From Ancylostoma caninum (lineage: Eukaryota > Nematoda > Chromadorea > Rhabditida > Ancylostomatidae): 64,000 bases of DNA. Location of the stretch: assembly GCA_037903475.1 (NCBI GenBank), contig JBAJFG010000344.1:1364001-1428000 (forward strand), read 5' to 3'. The translations under genes were made by a program, and so were the position numbers. Below the pieces are notes generated by a model that saw only the letters and a program-made list of their open reading frames with translations, was not told the origin of the DNA and did not search any database. Positions 1 to 12,900 of the stretch are shown here, in pieces (the stretch's first letter is position 1; each line of letters begins with the position of its first letter).

Positions 1-3000
1 GTGACAATTCATAGCAGTTGGGTATTCTTCATGTATTCGCTTTAATTCAAAATGCAGGGGCAGGAGAGCTTCACATGGGAAGCTCAGACACCTCGCCCCC
101 TTCCCAGCCCCCTCCCATAAGTATTGTGTAGATTGATATCTGGATGATTTGGTTTGCAGAACCTGAGCTTCTAGTGCAGAGCAGTTAGTCCGAACGCTAA
201 TAGATATGTCAAGGCTAACGGAAATAGGTTTCCTGCAAAAAAAAACATTGTATCACATGAACGTCAGTACACTGACGAGAAATGAGACGCAAGGCAATCG
301 AGTTCATGGTCAGTGGTGATTATGAGCAAAAAGGGGGACATTGGAGAAGCTAGAAACAGAAACACGTCCATGAGGCAGCTGTACGGAAGCTTTTGTGGAT
401 CAAATGTTTTGTTTTGGAAGGCAGGCGTTTGATGGGTGGAAGCGTACTGTTCATATACAGAGCGACTGTTCAAAAAAAGGATACGCAATGCACATTAGAA
501 TGTGGTGCCTTACTCTCGTACAGATGAAAAGATGATACAGAGCATTTTTTTGAGCCACAAGGATTTTTTTTGAAAAATTAGTTATGTGGAGGCTTTAAAA
601 TACACTATTTGCACAAAAAGGCATGATGCCTGTGCTCCGTTTTTTCAAAGTGACGTTTTCGAGAGCTTCCAACCCTACAAAGTAATATTTGTCACGTATG
701 AAACAACTACTATGCAACCACTAACATTTTTAAAAAAATAAATGAGGGGACTGAGAACAGCTGTGAGCCTACATGTATCATCGTACAGTGCGGGATTCGA
801 CATGATTAATCGTTGACGAAAACCCTGTTCGAAACTTCTGTGCGCAAACGATTTCAAATCAATTCAATTTTCGCATTTCCAAAGCAAAGAGAAACTGGTT
901 CAGTTCCTTTCAGTTAATTTGCCAAACAGAAATCGAAACGTCACTAGGGAGTAATAAACGAAAAAATGAAAGTAGACTTGTTTCCACTTCGTTTCTGCCA
1001 TCTCAAATAAGTAATTTGGTCCTGAAGAGGAACCGCCGGGATCTCAATTGATGCTTTGCTATAATTTGAAAAAAATTCTACAAGTGCATCAAGTTTTCCG
1101 TTTACTCTATAGTCGATGATACCTATCAGGTATTCAAAGGGCTTTGCCTGAAAGATCACGGCCTGTTCGAGGATTATAGAACATATGTCAAGCCCATTAC
1201 TGAAGTCTGCTCTGTGATTTCCTCCACATGAAAAAAGGAAGAAGTTCAGAATAATTTTACTAGGAAGATGTTGATAAGAAGTGAATGACTCCACTACTCA
1301 AGCATACTACCTGCTAAGGTTAGGAGTAACTAACATGAAGCTCATACTAATGAGCCGCAAAGGGGAGGTGAAGGATGACCTGCACTCTTTATGTAATGTT
1401 TTGGCATGATAAAAAAAAGATTGACCTTACTAGGTTCTATATATAATGTCAAAGACAAGAGGTACCACGTGGGAAGTTTCCTGTGCAAGTCCAAGAGCAA
1501 CTCTCAACCGTGTATGTTTTACATGCCGAGCAGGATCTGCTTATTTGTCTCTCTTATCTACATCTTACAGATATTTCTTTATATGGACTCGCTCCCACCA
1601 CTCGTATGTTTCTCTTGTTTAAGCGTCTGGAATGTAAAATAGTTTCGCGCTACTAATGAGAGGATTGCCTATTCATGTTGGTATGTTATTGTCGATGTTG
1701 TAATTGATGAGACTGTTACCTTTTTACATCTACTTTAAGTAGCGTGATGAATTATTATTATTATTATCATTATTATTGTGGAATGTGGTAGTAATTCCAA
1801 AAAAAAAGACCAAAAAAGCTAATCGATGAATTAATGCGCTTGCACAGCTATGTACTTCGCCAAGTTTGCTAGTGCACAAGTGCACGCTCCCAGTTACGCA
1901 AGCAGTTGCTGCAGGGCTTTTTTGCAAATTATTCCTCTTCACGTACTTCGTCCGATTGAAATGGTGATAATTGTGTCAACTAGCACAGTGTTTACAGCGC
2001 AGACAATGCGGATACTGAGTATCATCTTTGATTCTTTGATCCAACAATGACCTATATGTCCTGAATCACTATGCCCTATCTTCATGGCACAAAGAGCCCT
2101 TTGTCTATAATTGTTTTCTGACGTCCTTTGTGACGAAAACATTGTTAATACAAATCCATTAGGTTCTGTTAATTAATGTGTACTAGCAATACAAAATCAC
2201 AGCTGTTGGCCTCTTGCAGAATCCTGCAAACTACAATTCTTTATGGCTACGCATTTGTTGAAAGAGCGGACTTTGAACAGGGTTCAGGTTATATAGTCAT
2301 TTTCACACTATAACCACAAGTTAAAATAGCAGTTAATCTTTTCATTGTTTTTTTGTGTAGAAGTCGAGTCTTTGAAAAATAAAAGAAGATGAGAAGATGA
2401 ATGTCTGTTATATGCAGAATGTCGCGACGTGGTGAAATACAAAACATGTTGCATAATGGGTCGAAATTTTCTCTGCTTCTGATTTGAGCACACTATCCAC
2501 AATAGTAAGGAACGACTACTATAAAAATATAACAAATGTACATCGATGAAAATGTGAAATGATTATGAAAATTGCTCGCCAACTCCGTACGTAGGCTGTT
2601 TAAACATGTCTTTATACACCAAAGAACTCTTGTTTATGCAATCACCAGCATATCTGGTTCAGAAATTCCGCTGAAGTCTACTGCACAAAGACATTTGTAG
2701 AGTTAAGTACTTGGATAACAGGGGCAATAATCAGCGCAAGCAGGTAATCTGCAAAGATCCTTGTGTTATTTAGTGCTCATGGGTGCTACTGTTCGACTCC
2801 ACTATCTAGTAGGTTGTAGAACTATGGTTGTACCTTTTCGTTGAAATCAGAAACTATTTCTGCAAACTTCTTATGTCACAAAGCCTCATTTCCCTTGAAA
2901 TTTTCATGAGGATACTGGGACTTCAAATTTATCAGTCGCTTTGCTAGGCATGTTTTCGGCGTTGGAACGTCATTTTCAAGTCTATAACATATAATACTTT

Positions 3001-3884
3001 ACAGTGAGAGGGGCCAACAAACAAATGCAGTACCAAAGCGTCTCACCCAGCGGTAGTCTCAGCGCTTCAAGCTGTTAATCACTGCTGTTAATTTGTGCTG
3101 ACCTTCTTCTTACCTCCATCGCTTCCAACATCTGTTGTTCAAAGCGCTTTCGAGGAGCCGATGAAGGATTGTGACCTTAAATTCTGGCGAGCGTTCTTGG
3201 GCATGGACATGTCGCCTCCAACGTCACGAGCAGTGCCAATATTCAACTGCATAGGGACTGACGGTCTGTGGCGTACATTGTAAAAGCCTTGTCCTTGCAC
3301 TGAACAACCGTTCAATATACAATAAAAAGCTTCAAAAAGCTTGGAAACAGTGAGAACAAGGAGGGCACATATCTTGCCACTGCTGCACCCACTCCCAAGG
3401 AAGTGAAGGTTAGCCGGAGTAGAATTGGCAGAAATCCGAAGTTTCCTTGCGGGTAATGGTGACAGAGGTCAGGATCGACAGCAGACTCATGAGAAAAATT
3501 GTTTGAGAGAAGCTGAAAATCTATCCTTACCATTCTGAGAAAATTCACACCTTCCGGATTCTTTGATTGAGAACAAGAAGAATTTGTGCAGGCAGATGCT
3601 GAAGCGATTTCATCATTCTTGCTAACACATGCTCATCTTTGCTGGCGAGGAACTATTCATTATAGCAAACGCCGCGTTTGACAGGGTTATGCCCAAATCC
3701 GTTGAATCTATTGCTTGGGTCTACTGCAAGACAGAACTAGGCCGGAGGGCAACATAATGTTCACTGGCGAAGCTCGTTTCTGTAGACACCGATGCTAAAA
3801 TATGAAGTTATGTGTGCTAGGAGATAATTCTATGAGACGTTTGTGAATCGTGGAGACCTGCATTTTTTTTTTTGAAAATAGAAG
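1..3884. other. No supported gene; AT-rich non-coding DNA
   Basis: I find no exon series with splice signals, no recognisable protein and no RNA gene here. A TTA-type microsatellite lies at about 1749-1779. The longest open frame (minus, 944-1294) has a protein-like composition but no recognised motif and no convincing splice partners, so it is not called. Confidence 0.5.
1749..1779. repeat. (TTA)n microsatellite
   Basis: Interrupted ATT/TTA trinucleotide run with one C substitution. Simple sequence, no function implied. Confidence 0.8.
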
Positions 3885-4321
3885 ACATGGTCTGCGACAG
3901 GGCTCCGCTCCTGCAGAAGAGGCAAAAAAAAATGTTGAAGATTCGAGTAGTGAGCACTTGTCTGAGATCGTGAGACATGGAAAATGACTCCTGTACAGCT
4001 CAAATTTGAATCCATCGGATGTTCTCCCGTAGTCATTTTTAAGATGAAAACCTGCTCTATCGCCACAAGCATGAGTATTTCCTGGAAAAAAGCCCTGAAA
4101 AGGCCCGGGACGAAATCAGATGAAGAGTACTTGCTAGAATCATGTGCAGCATTTGTGAAGACATTGAGAGCCAGCGTTTCTGCCAATGAAGGCTATTTTG
4201 ATGTCTAATGAGTTTCTAAGATATCTTGAGTCATCGATAAAATTTTATGGAAATTTGAGCTTTCTGCAGTTGATCACCTAGTTAAAGCATCAAAATTTTA
4301 GTGCACGGGTAATTTTCGGCC
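3885..4321 (-). repeat. Dispersed ~440-bp repeat, copy 1
   Basis: The reverse complement of this segment matches 63283-63730 over its whole length with scattered substitutions and small indels. Shared blocks include the ends GGCCGAAAATTAC and CAGACCATGTCTT. Both copies carry short open frames that are not conserved between them, so this looks like a non-autonomous repeat rather than a gene. Class is unknown; I see no terminal inverted repeats. Confidence 0.75.
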
Positions 4322-6304
4322 GCTCTGTTTTGCACCGGACGAACCTATTGGTTATTAAGGAAGGTCGTGCATTGAGGCCTGAGCCGTCGAAGGAGAAGAC
4401 TGTGAAGATGCTTCTTGACTCATCCTTCTATGCGCAGCGTCGAGGCTTCTGTTTGGGCGAATGTCAGCATCTCGCGTTCTGTAAAAGATCCTTTTACTGA
4501 CAACTAACTCATGGGAAAATGCTGCCAATTTAACCAAATGATATAAAATCTTGTCTAATCATAATATTACTGAGATAGCGTAGCTATGTCCTGCTCGGCA
4601 TTTAATACTTTCCAGCCTAGTAGTTGCTTTGGACCTGCATATGAGATTTTTCTTCCGAACCACCTCTTGCTTTTGATGGGATTACACTATAAACCTCATT
4701 AGATCAATTTTTCTCCGGAGATGTGTAGAGCCTCGATACTATGTGAGAGACATTTACTGCGTTGTATGTATCCTCCCATGTGCGTGCCATGCATCACTAG
4801 CATAATGTACGGCGCAGCGTTATACGGCTCCGTTGGTCCTGTTACCAATTGTGTCAAACATGTAGTCTACGTGCCTGGCTATTCCTGTTCTATTGGTGGG
4901 GTTCTTCTTAATCAGTGGATCACGTTGAAAAACACCGCATAGCGCTGGAATTCCGTTTACTCCTCAATCGCTACATAGACTGTAGGAAAAGAGCAGTAAA
5001 AAGAGCTCGGTCACAACTCAGCGGTGACCACCACTTTTCTCTAACGCGCGCGTAGTCATCAATCAAGCGCGGGTGTTCGAGTTGAGGAGGAGCTGAGGGG
5101 CATATAAAAGGCGCCACCGTTGAGAGATAGGGGTAGAGGATCTGTTAGAAGCTTATCGGCACCTCGCCTTCCTTCCCCCTAGTTTTCCCGTCCTTTTCCC
5201 CCTTCCTTTCTATCCGCCATTTTGATATTGTGTGTGTATTTGAGTATACTGACACTCTTTGCCATGCTGTGTTAACGATATAGGAATTAAAATGAATGCT
5301 GAATCGAAACGGACTCAGGCTTGTTCATGTGAATGAAAATATCTAAGTGCTTTAGCTCCAGGAAATCATTTCAAACTAATCCCATGTTAAAAAGAGGGAG
5401 AAAATAACTACAAGAAAGGTATATTACCGCTACACTACGTGTTAATTTTACGTGCCAGAGATAGCGGCCCATCATAAAATTACAAGACGATGTCTTTGTA
5501 CTTGAAACAACCGACTCTGAGTTGGCTGCTTGCCTGACGAATCTAAACTAGGAGGATGTTCACACGGCATTTAAACTAGCGGTATTTGGATAGGATCGTA
5601 AGCAAAAACATGGGCAGCAAAGGGTTCTGGAATACATCTATGATGGAGATTGATGGCTACTCTTCTGATTTTTAATGTCACAATGTTCGACTACTAATTC
5701 TATATAGTGTGGCTTGAAGAGAATGAAACACGCGACCTTCGAACTCTTCCTCTTCTCTGCTCGCTCTGTTTACCACAAAGTACAGCATGCAATCGATGTG
5801 CCCTTGCTCATACACCATCAAATGGAATTAAACATCAAAGCACCACAATATGTAGCTGGAAAAATACAACATAATTACATCCATAGTTTATACAGCAGAA
5901 TCAGATTGTTAATGCCGCCACAATGATGTTTTTGCTGCTAAAATTATGGAACCATGCGCACCTCATGGGGTGCGAATGAGGATGTTAACTAAGACATACT
6001 GTAATGTCAATATTTCCAACTACCACGCTAGAAACACTATTCTACGGATGCATGTACTATTCACAACAAAAGTGCTAGTGCATTTGGGAGCACTGGAATT
6101 GTTGTAAAAGTTTAACGGTCATAGACCTATTTAACGTCATTTCAGAGTGCTCACTGCAAACAACTCGCTGATAGGATGAGCAGGGGGAACGCAGCAAACG
6201 CGAACGAATGAGGAAGAATATAAGAATATTGGGGCAGAGGGAGATCAGTGAGAAAAATAATTTCAAAAAAAAGTAGTCAAACTTCAAGTACGAATGGAGT
6301 TTAC
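4322..6304. other. No supported gene; contains an isolated TATA-like site
   Basis: Non-coding in all frames as far as I can tell. The one conspicuous element is the TATAAAAG site described separately. Confidence 0.45.
5103..5110 (+). promoter_or_regulatory. Isolated strong TATA box
   Basis: TATAAAAG followed by GCGCCACC, downstream of a GC-rich stretch (about 5040-5100) and upstream of a pyrimidine-rich tract (5160-5220). The arrangement resembles a pol II core promoter. No long reading frame follows on the plus strand, so it may belong to a retroelement LTR remnant or a short non-coding transcript. Confidence 0.35.
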
Positions 6305-6400
6305 GGTGATCGTCGATGGAAGTACGCTTCCCGCGGATTCGGAAAGCACGCAGCACGACCGCGCCGCTCGCACTGGAATTGCCGCCATGATAGCAAACTA
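6305..6400 (+). repeat. GC-rich fold-back arm element, solo copy
   Basis: About 95 bp beginning near GTCGATGGAAGT and ending near GCCGCCATGATAGC. It is clearly similar to 56597-56685 (plus) and, inverted, to 56800-56890. All carry a core of the type GCACGCGGCGCGACCGC. This copy lies downstream of the RBM12-type gene with no matching inverted arm nearby. Confidence 0.6.
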
Positions 6401-6922
6401 TTGGTTTTCCTTTATGGCTCATATCAAATAGAATGATTAAGGAACCCTATATGACAGGCATTTCTACGTCGTATGTCTACTGTGGTACGACTTCCTTTGT
6501 CTTAATTTTAGGAACAGAAATTAAAAATTACCAAGAACTACGCCAGTCAGGGCGACTCCTAAATAGTCAAGTCAATCCCCCCGTAAATCCTTGACATCCT
6601 GAACATTTCGTTCAATTGAGATACTTCATTCCAGTAATTACAACGAAACGCGAACAAAACTCTGAACGCACTTCAAATAACAACAACTCATACATATAAC
6701 GTGAACAAATTATACACTACAGCGTTAACATGCCCTAATAATACTATCTAACTTCCAGAAACATTTAAAAGAGATTAATACTGAGACCCGACAATGAGGA
6801 ACAGAATGCTTTAGAAAAAAAAGAAAAAACCGAGAACACTGTAAAAATGGATTTGCAAAAAAAAATGTCCATAAGCGAACAACCACTGTGAGGACTCAAA
6901 CAAAAAGAAAAAAATTACGAGG

Positions 6923-9900
6923 TCACGGATTAGCTAGCTGCAAGGAGACGAGTTGGCCGCGGAGTTTTTTGCCCGACAAGGATGAGACCGCCTTGGATGC
7001 ATTCTGAAATAAGGATCAATGAGATAGCAAAGTCCAAGTGCTTCACCCCATACCCTGGACGGAGGACCGAAAACCATGGCCTCAGACTACCCAGGGTAAA
7101 TGTGTTAGAGGTTGGTAAATCTACAGAGTGTTATCACGTTTACCTTGGGTAAACCTAATTATGCATATGGGGCCAGTAGAAGAACACGCACACCCAGCAT
7201 ACCTCAGTGTTCTCCATCGCCAACATACACTCGCCAGTCGGCACACCATCGTCACCCATTCGAATTCGGACCGAATTATGATCAACGGGGTAACCTTGGA
7301 AGAATCCCAGAACATCTTCCAAAGTGACATCGGACGGGAATCCACAGCATGATACCACTGTACCACGCGGACCCAGCGAAGCGACCAAGTCATCAGTGGC
7401 AGCAACTGGCTGGAATAGCAGCTTTCTTCAGTTAAAAAACACTGGAAATCAGTATAACCAAGGTAAACCGGGAACCCGGCGAACTAACGTCTTCGAATCC
7501 CACCTGGGGTTCTGGACTGCGCGGTGGCAGCGAGGCGGATCCAGGTTTTTCATTCTGGTAATTATCCTCCCTATTTTCCACACCATCTCGACTGGAGCGC
7601 ATGTAAGGCTTATCCTCTCGGCCCCGGAATCCACCTCGACTACCTAAACAATTAATTTGCACGCGACATCTGCTAAATCTGCAAGAAATACGCAAATTTC
7701 AAGCAGGGACATACCAAAAGATCCTCGTCCACGGCCCCTACCACCATCATAATGATTCGGTGGCGGCATTCCACGGCCCATACCCCGTCCTCGATAGCCG
7801 GGACCTAAATGAATCGACTTTAGTAACCATCCTTAAATGAGATTCATATAAGCATGCTTCTATTTTTTCAATCTAGCATATCTTCAGCTATGAAATAAAA
7901 AGCAAAATTCACCCCCCATCCCCATGAACGAGGGCGGATGAGGACCTCCACGTCCATACGAAGGCGCATTGGCACCTCGCACTAAAAAATGTGCACTGTA
8001 AGGATTTGGCCACAAACATAATATATAATAAAATAGCCACAAAATAACAAAGTTCTGCAGTATCTAATTATACTTCGTAGCAGTTATAACTTTCTTCTTA
8101 AGTGAAATAATCTATTAAATGGCAAGAGTGGACAAATTATCATTTTTCTAGGAAAAAGCAGCCCCAGAAGCCCCGAGAACTGAATTCTAAGTTGTGAAAA
8201 CCTCAGCTTAAGTCAAATAATAAAAATAAGGTACGAAATTAAAATGAAGGACACTAACCTGGAGCTGGGAAGAACGTGGACCCTCCTCGACCACCTCGAT
8301 GTGGCATTGAATTGAAGTGTGACACCTCATTCAAATGCTAAAAGGAAAAATATATTTTAAGACAAGCAAGAGCGACACACGCTCTGGAAAATGTGATACA
8401 TCCCGTCTACGCTTTTCTGGCACGATGGGTGTGGCGCGTTATACCTCCAAAGGGATGTGGCCAAGCTCTACAACTGGTCAATTCATCAAATCTGCCAGTT
8501 ACAGTGCCCCTCACAACCGCCTCCTCCAGGTATAACGCTCCCGGCACAATTTCTCACCAATATATATCGCTATATAGCACTTTGCATCGCTGCTGCCAGG
8601 CACAGGTAACCTGTCGCTAACTCAATCGATAAATATCAAAATCACTATCACTCAAGCAATAGCGATCCAGTGTGTTATACCGACCGTGGAGTAGATTTTC
8701 GGCACACAATTTCGAAAACAAACTCAAAAGCTCACCTTCTCGCTATCCTCCTTCCGTCGCTCTCCATAAACGTCTTCAATCTTCAGTAGTTCATCCGCCT
8801 CCTCATTAGAAATATGGCACATCCTTAAAATTATTGCTCTTATAGACCGTTGGATAAAGAACGAATGTATGTCTACACCTACTTTATTGAGCGTCCCATA
8901 AGTAGCCGCTTGATGCCTTGCGCCCTTTCCATCAGCGACTCACTTTCGAACTCGGCAATCCATCGATCTGAGGCATTTCCATCGGCGTAGAAAGTACGAG
9001 TTATCTTACTTGGGCGTACTCGTTCAGAAAACCATCTAGAAAAGCAGTAATTAACTCTTCCCTAACTAGTACTCAGTTTCTGGATGTCGAAAAACTGCTT
9101 CAACTAGTATAATGAAGGCCGGGGGCCAATTTTATCGACATCCCGCGAAAAATAATGTAATACAGAAGTGAGCTCACTCGAAAATCTCCGCCTCACTGCA
9201 GCGAAACGGAACATTCGTCAGCTGTAGACACCACCGTGTGGAGGTCTGTCTGGCTCTCTTTGGAGATCGACTTCTTGAACGCCTCGCGGATCGGCGATCA
9301 CGGCTGCGAGAACGGGACCTATAGAAGTGAATTTCCAGAAACAGAATATGCTATGCAAGAAATGAGCAGAAAAACATTAGAGAGTAAGTAAAACTCACCT
9401 TTGGCGCTTACGCGGTGATGAATCGCGTCGGCCTCGACGCCTGTCTCGACTGCGCGAGCGAGAGCGACGGCGAGAGTGTTCGGAGTCGCGTTTACGGTCT
9501 CCGTTCTCAGTATGTTGTTCAGGAGTCTGAAAAACTGCAATCAGCATCGAGGATTCGCCATAGACACCCTACTCACGTAATATTTGTATTATTCAGAACA
9601 TATTCTGGCATTTTGAACGAAAAAAAAACATACGGAGATCACTGCAGGTGGAATACCGTCAACGGCCTCATCGAACACAGCTTTGGTTGAAGATCGAACT
9701 CTGAAATGTCACATAGCGATATTTAAGGATGCAAACGGACGAAATTCCATCGAAATTGAACGAGAAGCTAAGGTTTTAAAATACTTTCAGTAACCCAAGG
9801 GAAGGAGGAATCACACAAACAGAACAAATCCATTTTCTAAACAGCAATGCTGAGAGATAGGACGAGCATGATACATTTTTGAAATTTCCTGTCCAATCCT

Positions 9901-12900
9901 AACTATATGAAGTAAAAATCCAGAAAATCTGCAGACATAAAGCATACAGCATAAATTGCTTGTATATGCTTGTATACTCCTCGACTTGCCTAACATCTAA
10001 CATCGCCGTCGTTTAGGCGACTTCACTTTTGATACGTATTGATTGCCGAGACGCGATACCGGCGACTGATCGTTCGCAATCGATACCTATCAAAAATGAA
10101 GAGGCTGCGGCGACGGCGATGCTACTATGTGCTATGCTCCTCCAGCAATATAGGCACAAGCAAAAAGCACAAATAAAGCGAGCTGTTGGCTAGTTGCCAA
10201 GAACGCGAAAATAAAAATAACTAAAGAATATGCAGACTCACCGTATGCCCAACTCTCCATCGCGGTTGATCACAGCGTCAGCGTCAGCCGCGTTTTCGAA
10301 GCGTACCAAAGTGTGCATGTGGATGCCTTGACTGCTGTAGACAACCTTCACTGACGATATTTGCAGCGGCACAGATGGTCTAAGGAACTGCTCCAGAACG
10401 GCTGGACGTAGCATTTCCGTTGGCAGTCGACTGAGTTCCACATATCGGGGACCGCTGGAAGTTTTCTCTTACAACCGTTCACGAAAAGGCCTCTTCAGGC
10501 GCCAGGGTAAAAACATACCTCGGTGCGTTCCTTGGCGGGGTGGGCCCTGCGCCAAAGTTCGGGCCAAGCAGTGGGGTTCTGTTCATCGAAGACTGCTGAG
10601 CTCCCATTGGATTTCTGGGTGGGGCAGGCGGCCCACGTGGGCCAGGGCCACCGTGTTGGCCCGGCGGTTTTGAGGCCTAAAGGGAATAATTTAGCCAAAA
10701 ACATTTTACCATGAAGGGCAAAAGCAAGCTAAGCTCACGTCGTTGAATGCTCCCAGTGGTGCATTACTCAACAGCGGCTTGCGGAATGGCGGTCCAGCAT
10801 TCGGTCCGTTACGAACATCTGCCCTAAAAAGCACACTACCTAATAGTACTTCTCTTCTCATGCACCATGCAGAAGTCAGCGCCGAAATAATGAAAGCCAA
10901 CGTACTTCTGTGCATTTGAATCCCATGCCGGCCCATTAGTGGATTGGGGTGGGCCATTATCTCCTCGCCACGAATCTCTTTTCGGCGGAAAACCTCGATG
11001 AGGTTGACCGGATTGTCTGTTTTGCATCACTGATGACTGAGCGGGGTTCGCGTTGTTGTGGTTGCGAGCATCCTGAGGAAATGGGGGGTGAGGACCACCT
11101 GAGTGTTTCCTGAAAGTGAAAGAAATAAGCGGGGGGCATTTTTGGATGAATATACTAGAAAGGGTGGTCAAGCTGAATAATGAGGGATTAGAATCACCTG
11201 CCATAACCAAAAAACTCTCTAAAGACCTTCATACTATCATCCTAGCGAATAATGTGAAAAATATTTCAAAGCTATCTACATTTGTAGATGATTTGTGTAT
11301 GTCCTCATCCATCCTCCCCACTCTGCGATTACAGTTCCCCATCCCACCTATGAGCTCATTCTAGGGCCATTCATCCTCACAATTTTGTCCCACAATTTTC
11401 GATTCTACTCCTAAACCATGAACCATACCTCTGGTCCTCCTGCTGCTGTGAAGGCTGCTGGTGTTGCAAGGCAACTGGCCCATTGTATCGCTCCTGCTGA
11501 TTCGATGCCTGATAACCTCCCATTTCGTGATTTTCCTCCGTTGATCCTCTTCCTTGTGGATGAGCAGGAGGTCCACGGAACTGCATGTTTGGTGGCCCAC
11601 CGAAAGGCGGTCGCATCTGGTGTGGACCACCATCGCCCCCACCTGATGGACCATTTGGTCCTTGGAAATTCTTCGGAGGCTGTTGGAATCCAGGAGGCAT
11701 TGTCATCCCAGGCGGTGGCGGACGGTTCACAGTCGGATTCCTGGGCGGAGCTCCAAAAAATCTCGGTGCCGGCTCGATATTGTGCTGCTGCGATTGCTTG
11801 TTAAAATAATTATCCTCTTGTCTGTACGGCGGCTGTGGTGGATAGCCTTTCGATTCCGGCTGCCTAGGATATCTCTTGTCATAACCCTGAGCAGCTTCAG
11901 AAACCGGTGGCGCGGGAGGGCGAGCGTTTTGCGGTGGGTGATGCGGAACAGGCGGGTAGGTGCTGCCAGTCGACGGATAGGCAGGCCTGTGAGCTGAGTG
12001 GTACTCGTCATTCTGTACAGGTGGAACAACTGGTTGCTGCGGTGGCGCTACCGGCGTATTCTGTGGTTGCAGTGGCTGCGGTGGACCACGCATGTACAGC
12101 GGTTTGTTGAATTCAGCCGGATCAGGGGCGAATGACGACGGCTTCAAGGATTGTTCCGAAACTACTGGAGATGCATACTGCTGCTGCTGCTGCTGTGGCT
12201 GTTGCGTTTGCTGCGTCTGTGCTGTATAATCCAGGCCAGGAATTGGATGTTCTGAAATCACTAGCGATTTCTGAGTTGCATCTCTCAGACCGTAGTCTTC
12301 GTACCTACCTGTTACTTGCTGGATTACTACTGGTTGTGTTGCAACCGGTCGAGGCGGCGATGGCACACGAATTCCTAGAACTGCCGCCTTGGCACGTGTG
12401 ATCACTTCGTTCATTTCGGCACGTGACGACAAATACAGACGTACCTAAATAGAGGTGGTTTGAGCTGACTGCAGCTTAATACAGATATATTTATTTATTT
12501 ACAGCAGCTTCAATTTGATTTTGTTAGACTGAGAAATGTATTTCTTGATATATAAATATTGAACAGCATAAATTATACATTTTCCTAAACGGTTCGCATT
12601 TGGACGCTTTTCCAGGATCTATTCTGGTATTCTGGTTTTAAAATTCTGATTTTCTGATGATATTTCCCATAAGTAGTAAAGTACACGTGATTCGTAAAAT
12701 TGACACTTCATAATTGTTTTGTATTTGTACAAAGAAAGTCCCAATCAGGTCTTCTACTATTCTCTTCCATTTACTTTTTATGGAAGCCCTTAATAACTTA
12801 GGCTAAATTTTGAATCCTTTGGAACTTAGCCAACTGCTCCCACACATTGGCAGCCATTCAACCAACGACATGCAGAATCGTTTAACGGTCTCCAGGATCA

